A stretch of 64,000 nucleotides of DNA from Bacteroidales bacterium. GTDB lineage: Bacteria; Bacteroidota; Bacteroidia; Bacteroidales; Muribaculaceae. The position numbers and the translations under genes are program-made. The stretch spans positions 35,942 to 99,941 of the forward strand of contig JAAVFG010000044.1 of the NCBI GenBank assembly GCA_014800895.1, read 5' to 3'. Below, piece by piece: positions 47,928 through 55,705 of this stretch; the stretch's first letter is position 1; each line of letters begins with the position of its first letter. The notes under the pieces were generated by a model. It ran no database searches. It saw only the letters and a list, made by a program, of their open reading frames with translations, and was not told the origin of the DNA.

Positions 47928-47970
47928 CGAAAAAGAGCAGCCGACGACCGAAGTCAATCAAACTGCTCTT
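47928..47970 (-). terminator. terminator after tRNA-Asp
   Basis: AAGAGCAG (47933-47940) and CTGCTCTT (47963-47970) form a stem. On the minus strand it is followed by TTTTCG, about 14 bases after the tRNA 3' end. Confidence 0.75.
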
Positions 47971-47983
47971 CCTCTCTCCTCAG

Positions 47984-48057
47984 CGGTGCGGACGGGACTC
48001 GAACCCGCGACCCCATGCGTGACAGGCATGTATTCTAACCAACTGAACTACCACACC
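47984..48057 (-). tRNA. tRNA-Asp(GTC)
   Basis: On the minus strand the sequence starts GGTGTGGTAGTTCAGTTGG and ends with GTCCCGTCCGCACCG. Acceptor arms GGTGTGG/CCGCACC pair fully (one G-U). The anticodon loop CTGTCAC gives GTC. The T loop is TTCGAGT. The 3' CCA is not encoded. A promoter about 110 bases upstream and a terminator downstream make it a single-gene unit. Confidence 0.96.
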
Positions 48058-48164
48058 AAAACTGCGCTCCATCAATTTTTAAATCGCTCTCTCAAGCAAA
48101 TTAATCTTGCGCTTCATCAATTTCAATAACTCTATCGTTACCGGCAATCATCGGATTGCGAGTA

Positions 48165-48196
48165 CAAAGTTAATACTTTATTTCGTTTGTTCCAAA
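48165..48196 (-). promoter_or_regulatory. Bacteroidota-type promoter for tRNA-Asp
   Basis: On the minus strand TTTG (48193-48196) and TAACTTTG (48165-48172) are 20 bases apart. The precursor leader of about 100 bases contains a near-repeat of TGCGCTYCATCAATTT (48063-48078 and 48108-48123). Confidence 0.78.
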
Positions 48197-48263
48197 TTTT
48201 TCTCCATTATTTTCTAAAAAACTTTTGAAAGTTTCCATTATCTTGATTATCTTGAGAGTTTAT

Positions 48264-49040
48264 TCAATCGAGCGTCTGGACGCCGCCGCCGTTGACCATC
48301 AGCGTCTGGCCGCTGACCCATTCCGATACGGGGGCGGCGAAATATAACACAGCTCCGGCAATGTCGGCTACCTCTCCGAGGCGATGGATGGGCGTATGGG
48401 CAAGCATCCGGGCTTCTATCTCTGGAGTGAGCACGGAGGCAAGTGCTTTTGTGCGTGTAGCGCCTGGTCCGACATTATTGATACGGATACCCATCGGGCC
48501 GTAATCAAAGGCCAGGTTAGAAGCCAAATGGTTGAGTGCCGCTTTCGACGACCCGTAGATAGCCATAGCCGGACTGTTGTTTACGCTGCTCATCGACGTA
48601 ATGTTGATGACGCTTCCGTAGCCCGACTTCTCCATGTAGGGGGCGACAAGTTTGCAAAGCTGCCAGGGGGCAAAGACATTGATTGCATATATCCGCTCCA
48701 CGTAGGCGCGGTCAATCTTATAGGGATTCTCCCTGCCACCACCACCTAAACCTGCATTGTTTACGAGTATGTTGACCGTCCCGAACGTATCGACAGCACA
48801 CTTCACGAGCTTATCGAGATCCGCTTCTTCAAGCACGTTGCAGGCTACAGCCACGGCCTTCGAGCCACCAGCTGTGATTTCGTCAGCCACGGCCTGAGCC
48901 TTTTCAAGCGAAATGTCGCTAACCACAACAGAGGCGCCGGCGGCAGCGAGTGTCTGGCATACACCCTTCCCTATTCCGTCGCCTCCTCCGGTGACGATTG
49001 CTACCTTTCCGGTTATATCGAATAAATCTGCGTTTTTCAT
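48264..49040 (-). CDS. hdhA: 7-alpha-hydroxysteroid dehydrogenase-like SDR
   Basis: A 258-residue short-chain dehydrogenase. The NAD-binding TGGGDGIGKG lies at 17-26 and Asp42 in VVVSDIS ends beta-2, indicating NAD(H) preference as in the E. coli enzyme. NNAG is at 94-97 and the catalytic Ser149, Tyr162 and Lys166 are in place. From LAFDYG through TPEIEARMLAHTPIHRLGE to WVSGQTLMVNGGGVQTLD it follows E. coli HdhA (255 residues) closely as I recall that sequence, which supports oxidation of the 7-alpha-hydroxyl of bile acids to the 7-oxo form. Another SDR substrate is possible. It stands alone between two tRNA genes; the ATG at 49040 gives the family length. Confidence 0.78.
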   Translation of the reverse strand: MKNADLFDITGKVAIVTGGGDGIGKGVCQTLAAAGASVVVSDISLEKAQAVADEITAGGSKAVAVACNVLEEADLDKLVKCAVDTFGTVNILVNNAGLGGGGRENPYKIDRAYVERIYAINVFAPWQLCKLVAPYMEKSGYGSVINITSMSSVNNSPAMAIYGSSKAALNHLASNLAFDYGPMGIRINNVGPGATRTKALASVLTPEIEARMLAHTPIHRLGEVADIAGAVLYFAAPVSEWVSGQTLMVNGGGVQTLD

Positions 49041-49087
49041 ATTATCTGCTTTATCCGATAAACGCCTCCGCGGCTCCAAGGGTTCAA

Positions 49088-49177
49088 TTATTTCAGGTTG
49101 GCAATGGCATGATAGCAGAACCAGCTGTTGAGATTCTCGAAAAACATCGGTTTCTCGCGCGCTCTTTCCAACTGCAT
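49088..49177 (-). pseudogene. possible gene remnant upstream of hdhA
   Basis: A short minus-strand frame of 29 residues (MQLERAREKPMFFENL..., ending FCYHAIANLK and TAA) lies 47 bases before hdhA. The codon pattern looks coding and the frame stays open further upstream (YERRFYLQVK), but no full gene or family can be recognised. It could be the 3' end of a lost neighbour, or chance. Confidence 0.22.
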
Positions 49178-49246
49178 TTTCACTTGCAGGTAGAATCTGC
49201 GTTCATAGCTTAATCGAAAAAAATCAGAAAAAAAATTTGCAAATAA

Positions 49247-49278
49247 TTTGGTGGATTCAAAAAAAGGTTGTAACTTTG
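49247..49278 (+). promoter_or_regulatory. Bacteroidota-type promoter for tRNA-Pro
   Basis: TTTG (49247-49250) and TAACTTTG (49271-49278) are exactly 20 bases apart. The transcript would begin near 49285, about 45 bases before the tRNA. Confidence 0.82.
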
Positions 49279-49328
49279 CATCGCAATCGGGAAGGAAACA
49301 ATAATGGTTCTGAAACGAAAGCATCATT

Positions 49329-49404
49329 CGGGGTGTAGCTCAGCCCGGTTTAGAGTACGCGTCTGGGGGGCGTGTGGTCGCAAGTTCGAATCTTGTCACC
49401 CCGA
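49329..49404 (+). tRNA. tRNA-Pro(GGG)
   Basis: A 76-base cloverleaf starting CGGGGTGTAGCTCAGCC and ending CACCCCGA. The acceptor stem CGGGGTG/CACCCCG is perfect. The anticodon loop CTGGGGG gives GGG. The T loop is TTCGAAT. The anticodon stem uses G-U pairs, and CCA is not encoded. Confidence 0.95.
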
Positions 49405-49411
49405 CTGAGCA

Positions 49412-49452
49412 AAGGCTGGTAAGCAATCGCTTATCAGCCTTTTTTCTTTTTT
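49412..49452 (+). terminator. terminator after tRNA-Pro
   Basis: AAGGCTGGTAAGC (49412-49424) pairs with GCTTATCAGCCTT (49429-49441, one G-U), followed by TTTTCTTTTTT. aroQ begins 14 bases later, so some read-through is possible. Confidence 0.85.
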
Positions 49453-49465
49453 ATACAATGATATT

Positions 49466-49924
49466 ATGAAAATTGCTGTCATTAATGGTCCCAACCTAAA
49501 CATGTTAGGACTTAGAGATAAAAACATATACGGGAGTGAGACACTGGATGATGTCATCAATATGCTCCGCGCCAAAATGCCGGATCTCGAAATCGACGCC
49601 TTCCAATCTAATGGAGAGGGAGAGATAATCGACCGTATCCAGGCCATACGTTATGAAAAAGATACTATCGGCATCATCATCAATCCCGGAGCATATGCCC
49701 ATTATTCCTATGCCATTGCCGATGCGCTCAGAGATATAAAGGGTGTCAAGCCGACTGTTGAGGTGCATATCTCCAATATACATGCCCGTGAGGAATTCAG
49801 AAGCCATTCCGTCACTGCCGGATGTGTCGATGCCGTTGTGGCGGGCGCGGGAACACACGGCTATCTCCTCGCCGCCCTTCAAGTGATTTACCTTCATAAC
49901 AATATGCCCGGAAATGAAGCCTGA
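49466..49924 (+). CDS. aroQ: type II 3-dehydroquinate dehydratase
   Basis: A 152-residue dodecamer-type dehydratase of the shikimate pathway, converting 3-dehydroquinate to 3-dehydroshikimate. IAVINGPNLNMLGLRDKNIYG carries the lid Arg17 and catalytic Tyr22. FQSNGEGEIIDRI, IINPGAYAHYS and the catalytic-His strand VEVHISNIHAREEFR with RSHSVTAG follow. It is full length. The stop overlaps the O-methyltransferase start by 11 bases. Confidence 0.95.
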   Translation: MKIAVINGPNLNMLGLRDKNIYGSETLDDVINMLRAKMPDLEIDAFQSNGEGEIIDRIQAIRYEKDTIGIIINPGAYAHYSYAIADALRDIKGVKPTVEVHISNIHAREEFRSHSVTAGCVDAVVAGAGTHGYLLAALQVIYLHNNMPGNEA

Positions 49925-50549
49925 ACTTGAAGACTATGTGCTGAAGCATATCGACCCGCAGCCGGAGAATCTCCGCAAACTCGACCGCCTCACCAATCTC
50001 CGCCTGCTCAACGGAAGAATGTGTTCCGGTCATCTTCAAGGTAGACTCCTCAAGATGCTGACGGAGATGATCAAGCCCCGGCACGCTCTGGAACTCGGCA
50101 CTTTTTCCGGTTATTCCGCCCTCTGTATCGCAGAGGGGATGGAGGAGGACGCAATACTCGACACCTTCGAGATAGATGACGAGCTTGAGGATTTCATTCG
50201 CGCAGCACTCCATGACTCTCCTCACGGCCATAAGGTAAGGCTGAATATAGGCGATGCTGCTCCGGTAATCGCCGGATGGGAGAAAGAGTCGCTCGACCTC
50301 GTATTTATCGACGCCGACAAGAGAGCCTATCGTGATTATTATAATATGGTGTTCCCTCTTGTGCGTAAAGGGGGATATATCATAGCCGACAATACATTAT
50401 GGGATGGTCATGTCACTGAACCTCCGGAGAAGCAGGCTGCCCAGACGCGCGAGATTGTAGCTTTTAACGATATGGTGGCAAATGATGAGAGAGTGGAGAA
50501 AGTCATCATACCGCTGCGCGACGGGCTGACAATAATCAGGAAACTCTGA
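49914..50549 (+). CDS. class I SAM-dependent O-methyltransferase
   Basis: A 211-residue member of the catechol/caffeoyl-CoA O-methyltransferase-like family. The AdoMet motif is ALELGTFSGYSALCIAEG near residues 60-77, with FEIDDELEDF and LDLVFIDADKRAYRDYY (metal-binding Asp) and IADNTLWDGHV. The substrate of the bacterial members is mostly unknown; some act on tRNA hydroxyuridine (TrmR). Eleven bases overlap aroQ. rbfA starts 78 bases later. Confidence 0.88.
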   Translation: MKPELEDYVLKHIDPQPENLRKLDRLTNLRLLNGRMCSGHLQGRLLKMLTEMIKPRHALELGTFSGYSALCIAEGMEEDAILDTFEIDDELEDFIRAALHDSPHGHKVRLNIGDAAPVIAGWEKESLDLVFIDADKRAYRDYYNMVFPLVRKGGYIIADNTLWDGHVTEPPEKQAAQTREIVAFNDMVANDERVEKVIIPLRDGLTIIRKL

Positions 50550-50627
50550 ACTTCCATAATAAGGAAAATCTAAACGAAACGCCCCCTTACAGTGTTTATC
50601 CTTTAGAAATTATAAAACTGAAAAATT

Positions 50628-51002
50628 ATGGAAGGAAAACGTCAAGCGAAAATCGCGCGTCTTATACAGAAAGAATTGAGTGAAATATTCCGTCGTCAGA
50701 CAGCGGCAATGGGAAATGTGCTGGTATCAGTAAGTGAGGTCAGGGTATCTCCCGATCTCAGCATTGCGAAAGCATATCTGAGCATATTCCCCTCCGAGAA
50801 GTCGCAGGCTATCCTTGCCAATATCAAGACGCAGTCGAAGACCGTCCGTTATGAGCTGGCACAGGCAGTGAAGCAGACTCTCCGCAAATGTCCCGATCTG
50901 CAATTCTATCTTGACGACTCGCTCGATTATATCGACAATATCGATCGCCTCTTAGCCTCCGACCCCGCCAAGAGGGAGGATAAAGCCGCGGAGGCAGAGT
51001 AA
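50628..51002 (+). CDS. rbfA: ribosome-binding factor A
   Basis: A 124-residue KH-fold protein needed for 16S rRNA maturation in the 30S subunit. It opens EGKRQAKIARLIQKELSEIF and includes VLVSVSEVRVSPDLSIAKAYLS and PDLQFYLDDSLDYIDNIDRLL, all standard for RbfA. A short acidic/basic tail closes it. It is followed after 15 bases by a LolC/E-like permease, probably in one transcript. Confidence 0.94.
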   Translation: MEGKRQAKIARLIQKELSEIFRRQTAAMGNVLVSVSEVRVSPDLSIAKAYLSIFPSEKSQAILANIKTQSKTVRYELAQAVKQTLRKCPDLQFYLDDSLDYIDNIDRLLASDPAKREDKAAEAE

Positions 51003-51017
51003 TATAAAGAAGAAGAA

Positions 51018-52295
51018 ATGAATCTACCTCTTTCCGCGCGGATAGCATGGCGCTATCTGCGCGCCAAGAAATCGCATAGCGCAGTTGGCGCGATAACGGC
51101 GGTGTCGGTCTGCGGCATCGCCGTCGCCACAGCTGCCATCATCTGTGTCCTCTCGGTATTCAACGGTTTCAGATCGCTGATTGCCGAGAGGATTGACAGT
51201 CTTACGCCCGATGTGATTGTCACTCCGGCTAAGGGGAAGGTATTTGCCAACGGTGATTCCCTGGCGGAAGTCATCCGGAACGTGCCGGGAGTGGAGATTG
51301 CCACCCCAACTATTCTTGACAATGCCTTGGCTGTTTGCAACGGCAGGGAGACGCCGGTATCAATCAAGGGAGTGACAAAAAAGGAGTATTCTAAAATCAC
51401 TGCCCTCAACAGCATGATTATCGACAGCATAGCCCTACCCGCTGCCCCCTCTGTCGATTCAGATGCTGAAGATATATTTGAAGATGATAGAGACCGCGCC
51501 ACACTGATAGCCGTTGGCACCTCCGCACGGCTCAATGCCTTTCCCGGCAATAGCTTACTCCTGTTCGCTCCCCGAAGAGAGGGGAAGGTAAATCTTGCCA
51601 ATCCCGCCGCCTCTTTTCTGAGAGATTCGCTGATCGTGACAGGTGTGTATCAATCCAATCAGGCGGATTATGATGAGAACCGTATTGTGGTGGATATAGA
51701 TATCGCGCGGGATATATTTCTTTATGATGAGGAGGCGTCGGCGGTTGAGGTGAAAGGTCGGGACGGCATCACCTCCACGGAGCTGGCGGAGAAGATAGCT
51801 GCCTCCCTGAATGGAGGAGAGACGAGCGGAGCATATGTGGTAAAGGACAGGCTTCGGCAGCAGGAGATGAATTTCCGTATGATTTCAATAGAGAAATGGG
51901 TCACGTTCCTTCTCCTTTTCTTCATCCTTGTCATCGCGTCGTTCAATATTATCTCCTCCCTCTCGATGCTGGTGATAGACAAGGAGCGCTCCATTTCCAC
52001 ACTCAATTCCTTAGGGATGAGCAAGGGGAAGATAGCCTCCATATTCCGCTGGGAGAGTATATTCGTTTCTCTTACGGGAGGGGCGGCGGGTCTCGCCATC
52101 GGGCTTCTGCTCTGCTGGCTCCAGCAGAATTTCGGATTCATCAAGCTTCAGGGAGATCCATCACAGCTTGTGGTGCAGTCTTATCCGGTGATGATCGACC
52201 CGCTTGATATTCTTATCACATTTATCCCCCTGATACTTATAGCATTTGTAACTGCCCTCATTACCGGAAATTTCGCTAAGTCGCGTATAGGATAG
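51018..52295 (+). CDS. ABC permease of the LolC/LolE (FtsX) type
   Basis: A 425-residue inner-membrane protein with one N-terminal membrane segment (AITAVSVCGIAVATAAIICVL), a large periplasmic MacB-like domain (about 45-270) and three C-terminal segments, the FtsX layout. SIEKWVTFLLLFFILVIASFNIISSL and STLNSLGMSKGKIASIF match LolC/LolE proteins, which extract lipoproteins from the inner membrane. No ATPase lies next to it; the LolD-like gene at 16623-17351 is a candidate partner. Confidence 0.87.
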   Translation: MNLPLSARIAWRYLRAKKSHSAVGAITAVSVCGIAVATAAIICVLSVFNGFRSLIAERIDSLTPDVIVTPAKGKVFANGDSLAEVIRNVPGVEIATPTILDNALAVCNGRETPVSIKGVTKKEYSKITALNSMIIDSIALPAAPSVDSDAEDIFEDDRDRATLIAVGTSARLNAFPGNSLLLFAPRREGKVNLANPAASFLRDSLIVTGVYQSNQADYDENRIVVDIDIARDIFLYDEEASAVEVKGRDGITSTELAEKIAASLNGGETSGAYVVKDRLRQQEMNFRMISIEKWVTFLLLFFILVIASFNIISSLSMLVIDKERSISTLNSLGMSKGKIASIFRWESIFVSLTGGAAGLAIGLLLCWLQQNFGFIKLQGDPSQLVVQSYPVMIDPLDILITFIPLILIAFVTALITGNFAKSRIG

Positions 52296-52346
52296 GGATG
52301 AAAACGAAACCAACGGGAAAAATAAAGAAAGGGTTAATAAATGTCA

Positions 52347-52382
52347 AAAAAGAGTGTAAGGCTTCTAACTTACACTCTTTTT
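52347..52382 (+). terminator. terminator before the oxalate module
   Basis: AAAAAGAGTGTAAG (52347-52360) pairs with CTTACACTCTTTTT (52369-52382) around an 8-base loop. Confidence 0.9.
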
Positions 52383-52399
52383 CATTTGTTCTAATGATG

Positions 52400-52407
52400 T
52401 AAGTTTG
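52400..52407 (+). promoter_or_regulatory. -7 element upstream of frc
   Basis: TAAGTTTG matches TAnnTTTG, 72 bases before the frc start. The -33 region falls in the T tract of the preceding terminator and shows no clean TTG. The leader contains a small GATAATGATAATC palindrome-like stretch. Confidence 0.45.
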
Positions 52408-52478
52408 ATAATGATAATCATGCTTGCACGATAGAAATTACTATTTTAAGAAATTACAATTTATAAAGATTTAATATT

Positions 52479-53789
52479 ATGAACACAGCACCATTAAGCG
52501 GAATTAAAGTAGTGGACTTTACCGAAGTCCAGTCAGGTCCTTCATGTACACAGATGCTCGCATGGCTCGGAGCGGATGTAATCAAGATCGAGCGTCCGGG
52601 TGTGGGCGATGCCACACGTAAGGAGCTCCAGTGGAATCCTGACCTCCCCTCCTATTACTATCTGCAGCTCAACTCCGACAAGAAGTCTCTCACACTTGAT
52701 GCGAAGACTCCTGATGGAAAAGAGATTCTTACCAAGCTCATCAAGGAGGCGGATATCTTTGTAGAGAACCTTCATCCGGGCGCAATGGATAAGCTCGGTT
52801 TCTCATGGGAGGAAGTTCACAAGCTCAATCCTAAATGTATCTATGGTACAATCAAGGGTTTCCCTCTTTCATCAAAATATGCCAATCTTAAGGCTTACGA
52901 GCCTATCGCACAGGTGACTGCCGCAGCAGCATCTACAACAGGATGGTTTGAGGGTCCGGACAATATCCCGACTCAGTCAGGCGCGGCTCTCGGCGACTCC
53001 AACACCGGTATGCACCTCCTTATCGGTCTTCTCGCAGCTCTCTGTCAGCGTGAGAAAACAGGCGAAGGCGTATATGTATATCAGTCAATGCACAACGCAT
53101 GTCTTAACCTTTGCCGTATCAAGACCCGTGACCAGCTCACTCTCGACAAGATCGGTTATCTTACTCAGTTCCCGCAGTATCCTAACGGTAAATTCGGTGA
53201 CTGTGTGCCCCGTGGCGGTAACATCGAGGGCGGCGGCGTGCTCGGATGGACTTACAAATGTAAACCTGCCGGCGATATGGATTCAGCAGTGGATGCCAAC
53301 AATTATGTATATGTCATCCTTCAGCGTGGCGCAAAGGACTTCAAACTCTTCTGTCAGGCTACAGGATTTACTGACTGGCTTACAAATCCTGATTTCAACA
53401 CAGCTGACGCGCGCGACCGTCACAAACAGGAGATCTATAAGAGAATCGGCGAATGGTGTGCCGACAAGACTAAATTCGAGGTTACTGAGATCCTTGGCAA
53501 AGCAGGCGTTCCTGTCGGTCCGGTGCTTTCTACAAAGGAGATCATGACTGATGAGTCCCTCTATGATGGCAACACTCTCGTCCGCATCAATCAGGGTGGC
53601 GAGATTGGTGAATTCGTCACTGTCGGATGTCCGTTCACAATGTCCAACTATCAGCCTACTTACGGTCCGGCTCCTGCCCTCGGTCAGAACACGGAGGAAG
53701 TGCTTGCTTCTCTCGGTTACACTCAGGAACAGATGGCTGAGTTTGCCAAGAACGGTACTACAAAGCCTCTTGCTGACGGTCAGATGTAA
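52479..53789 (+). CDS. frc: formyl-CoA:oxalate CoA-transferase
   Basis: A 436-residue class III CoA-transferase that moves CoA from formyl-CoA to oxalate. VVDFTEVQSGPSCTQMLAWL keeps the Gln equivalent to Frc Gln17 (Gln18 here). Asp173 in GAALGDSNTGMHLLIG matches the catalytic Asp169 of the Oxalobacter enzyme. The glycine loop near 258 reads GGNIEGGGVLGW, where Oxalobacter has a GGGGQP-type loop, a shift that may alter closure over the active site. It is full length and cytoplasmic. It leads the oxalate module, with oxc 93 bases downstream behind a hairpin. Confidence 0.92.
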   Translation: MNTAPLSGIKVVDFTEVQSGPSCTQMLAWLGADVIKIERPGVGDATRKELQWNPDLPSYYYLQLNSDKKSLTLDAKTPDGKEILTKLIKEADIFVENLHPGAMDKLGFSWEEVHKLNPKCIYGTIKGFPLSSKYANLKAYEPIAQVTAAAASTTGWFEGPDNIPTQSGAALGDSNTGMHLLIGLLAALCQREKTGEGVYVYQSMHNACLNLCRIKTRDQLTLDKIGYLTQFPQYPNGKFGDCVPRGGNIEGGGVLGWTYKCKPAGDMDSAVDANNYVYVILQRGAKDFKLFCQATGFTDWLTNPDFNTADARDRHKQEIYKRIGEWCADKTKFEVTEILGKAGVPVGPVLSTKEIMTDESLYDGNTLVRINQGGEIGEFVTVGCPFTMSNYQPTYGPAPALGQNTEEVLASLGYTQEQMAEFAKNGTTKPLADGQM

Positions 53790-53804
53790 TATAAAGAAAA
53801 CAGT

Positions 53805-53836
53805 GTATTGCGGCAAGCTCAGACTTGCTGCAATAC
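53805..53836 (+). promoter_or_regulatory. intercistronic hairpin between frc and oxc
   Basis: GTATTGCGGCAAG (53805-53817) pairs with CTTGCTGCAATAC (53824-53836) with one G-U, a 13-bp stem and 6-base loop. The sequence after it is TCTTCAATTTTCTTCC, so it may be a weak terminator or an RNA-stability element. Confidence 0.65.
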
Positions 53837-53882
53837 CTCTTCAATTTTCTTCCAACTCACTATAAACTTAATTTTTAGAATT

Positions 53883-55613
53883 ATGGAAAACACAACAAAT
53901 GGTACTGCTCCAAAATTTCCGGAGCAAGTGACCGGAATGTATATATTGGCGGAATCCCTCAAGCGTCTCGGACTGATGGATGTCTACGGCTTGATAGGTA
54001 TTCCTGTTACCGAGGCGGCATACGCGATGCAGAAGATCGGTATGAACTATTATGGTTTCCGCTTCGAACAGCAGGCAGGTATGGCTGCCGCCACCCACGG
54101 CTATCTTACCAAACAGCCCGGAGTGCTCCTTACTGTTTCATCACTCGGATTCCTTAACGGCTTGACCGCCACTACCAACGCTACAGTCAACTGCTACCCG
54201 ATGATTCAGATCTCAGGAGCTTCCGATCCGACAATGGTGGATATGAATATGGGCACATACGAACAGCTTGACCAGCTCAACACCGCCCGTCCTCTTGTGA
54301 AGGCGGCTTTCCGTTGCAGTCATGCCAAGGATATCCCTTCTGCCGTAGCACGTGCTTATCGTGCGGCAGTGAGCGGTCGACCCGGCGGTGTATATATCGA
54401 TATGACCACTCCCGCTCTCGGCGAGATCATGAACCGTGAGGATGCTGAGAAACTCTTCTATACTCCCGTGGATATCGCTTCTCCCGTTGTTCCTACCAAG
54501 ACTGCGGTAGATCGGGCTGTCGAGCTTCTTCTTTCTGCCAAAAAGCCGGCTATCCTTCTCGGTAAGGGTGCGGCATACGCCCAGGCAGACGATAAGATCA
54601 AGGAGCTTGTCGAGACATATAAGATTCCTTATCTCGCTATGTCAATGGCGAAGGGTCTGCTCCCCGATAACGGCGAGCTCAGCGCACTTTCATGCCGCTC
54701 CACCATTATGGAAGAGGCGGATGTAGTGATGGTGATCGGCGCCCGTATCAACTGGATGCTTTCATTCGGTAAAGGGAAATGGAATAAGGAGGGCAAATTC
54801 ATTCAGCTTGACGTAGAGCCTGAGGAGATTGACCGCAACGTTCCTATCGCCGCTCCTGTGGTCGGCGATATCAATGAGTCGCTTGATTGTATCCTTGCCG
54901 CAATGAAAGGGAAGACAATGTCAACAGATCCCACATGGATTCCCGCTCTGCAGAAAGAGAGCGCGGAGAAGAACGCAAAGTTCCAGGCTCGTCTCGCAGA
55001 CGCGGCAAAGCTTTCTCCCATGACTCACTGGAGCGCATTGTCAGCCGTCAAACCTGTCCTTGAGGCTAATCCAGATGTTATCCTTATCAATGAGGGTGCC
55101 AACACATTGGATGATACCCGTGACGCAGTGGATATGTTCCTTCCCCGTCATCGTGTGGATTGCGCCACATGGTCAATCATGGGTATGGGAATAGGCTCCA
55201 CAATCGGCGCGGCTGTCGCGACAGGCAAGAGCGTAGTAGCCGTGGAGGGTGACTCCGCATTCGGATTCTCCGGTATGGACTTCGCCACCATCTGCCGATA
55301 CAAACTCCCTGTCACTGTAGTGATCTTCAATAACGGCGGTATTTATAACGGTATCGGTGTAAATCCCGGTGGCGGCGAGGCTCCGGCTCCTACCACTCTT
55401 GATATCAACGCCCGTTACGATAAGATCGCCGAGGCATTCGGAGGCGACAGCTATCATGTCGAGACTCCCGAAGACCTAAAGAAAGCGCTGGAGGCGTCAA
55501 TAGCTTCTAAACGTCCGACTATCATTGATGTCCAGCTTGCGGCTGATGCAGGTAAGGAGTCAGGTCACATCGGATATCTTAATCCTACTCCTCTGATTGA
55601 TTACACCGTATAA
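53883..55613 (+). CDS. oxc: oxalyl-CoA decarboxylase
   Basis: A 576-residue thiamine-diphosphate enzyme that turns oxalyl-CoA into formyl-CoA and CO2. VYGLIGIPVTEAAY and FRFEQQAGMAAATHGYL (activating Glu62) begin the Pyr domain. KKPAILLGKGAAYAQADDKI and VVMVIGARINWML lie in the central domain. The TPP motif runs from EGDSAFGFSGMDFATIC (Gly456-Asp-Ser) to FNNGGIYNGI (Asn483-484). Segments such as ISLG-like SSLGFLNGLTATTNATVNC and NEGANTLDDTRDAVDM follow Oxalobacter Oxc closely. An in-frame upstream start exists but ATG 53883 gives the family N-terminus. With frc it forms a CoA-recycling oxalate cycle. Confidence 0.94.
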   Translation: MENTTNGTAPKFPEQVTGMYILAESLKRLGLMDVYGLIGIPVTEAAYAMQKIGMNYYGFRFEQQAGMAAATHGYLTKQPGVLLTVSSLGFLNGLTATTNATVNCYPMIQISGASDPTMVDMNMGTYEQLDQLNTARPLVKAAFRCSHAKDIPSAVARAYRAAVSGRPGGVYIDMTTPALGEIMNREDAEKLFYTPVDIASPVVPTKTAVDRAVELLLSAKKPAILLGKGAAYAQADDKIKELVETYKIPYLAMSMAKGLLPDNGELSALSCRSTIMEEADVVMVIGARINWMLSFGKGKWNKEGKFIQLDVEPEEIDRNVPIAAPVVGDINESLDCILAAMKGKTMSTDPTWIPALQKESAEKNAKFQARLADAAKLSPMTHWSALSAVKPVLEANPDVILINEGANTLDDTRDAVDMFLPRHRVDCATWSIMGMGIGSTIGAAVATGKSVVAVEGDSAFGFSGMDFATICRYKLPVTVVIFNNGGIYNGIGVNPGGGEAPAPTTLDINARYDKIAEAFGGDSYHVETPEDLKKALEASIASKRPTIIDVQLAADAGKESGHIGYLNPTPLIDYTV

Positions 55614-55647
55614 TCGGAGACTGTGTTTATAAATAAAATATAACCGG

Positions 55648-55688
55648 AGCGGGCTGTAGACTGCTTGGCAGGATACAGCCCGCTTTTT
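55648..55688 (+). terminator. terminator between oxc and the AEC permease
   Basis: AGCGGGCTGTA (55648-55658) pairs with TACAGCCCGCT (55674-55684), followed by TTTTATTAAAAAG. It ends only 18 bases before the permease start codon, so the permease must rely on read-through or an unseen promoter. Confidence 0.85.
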
Positions 55689-55705
55689 ATTAAAAAGCCT
55701 TACTT

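Noticed and set aside
47896..48129. A 77-residue plus-strand ORF containing RTGLEPATPCVTGMYSNQL
   Set aside because: It is antisense to tRNA-Asp(GTC); the translated part is the complement of the tRNA and is a well-known type of spurious ORF.
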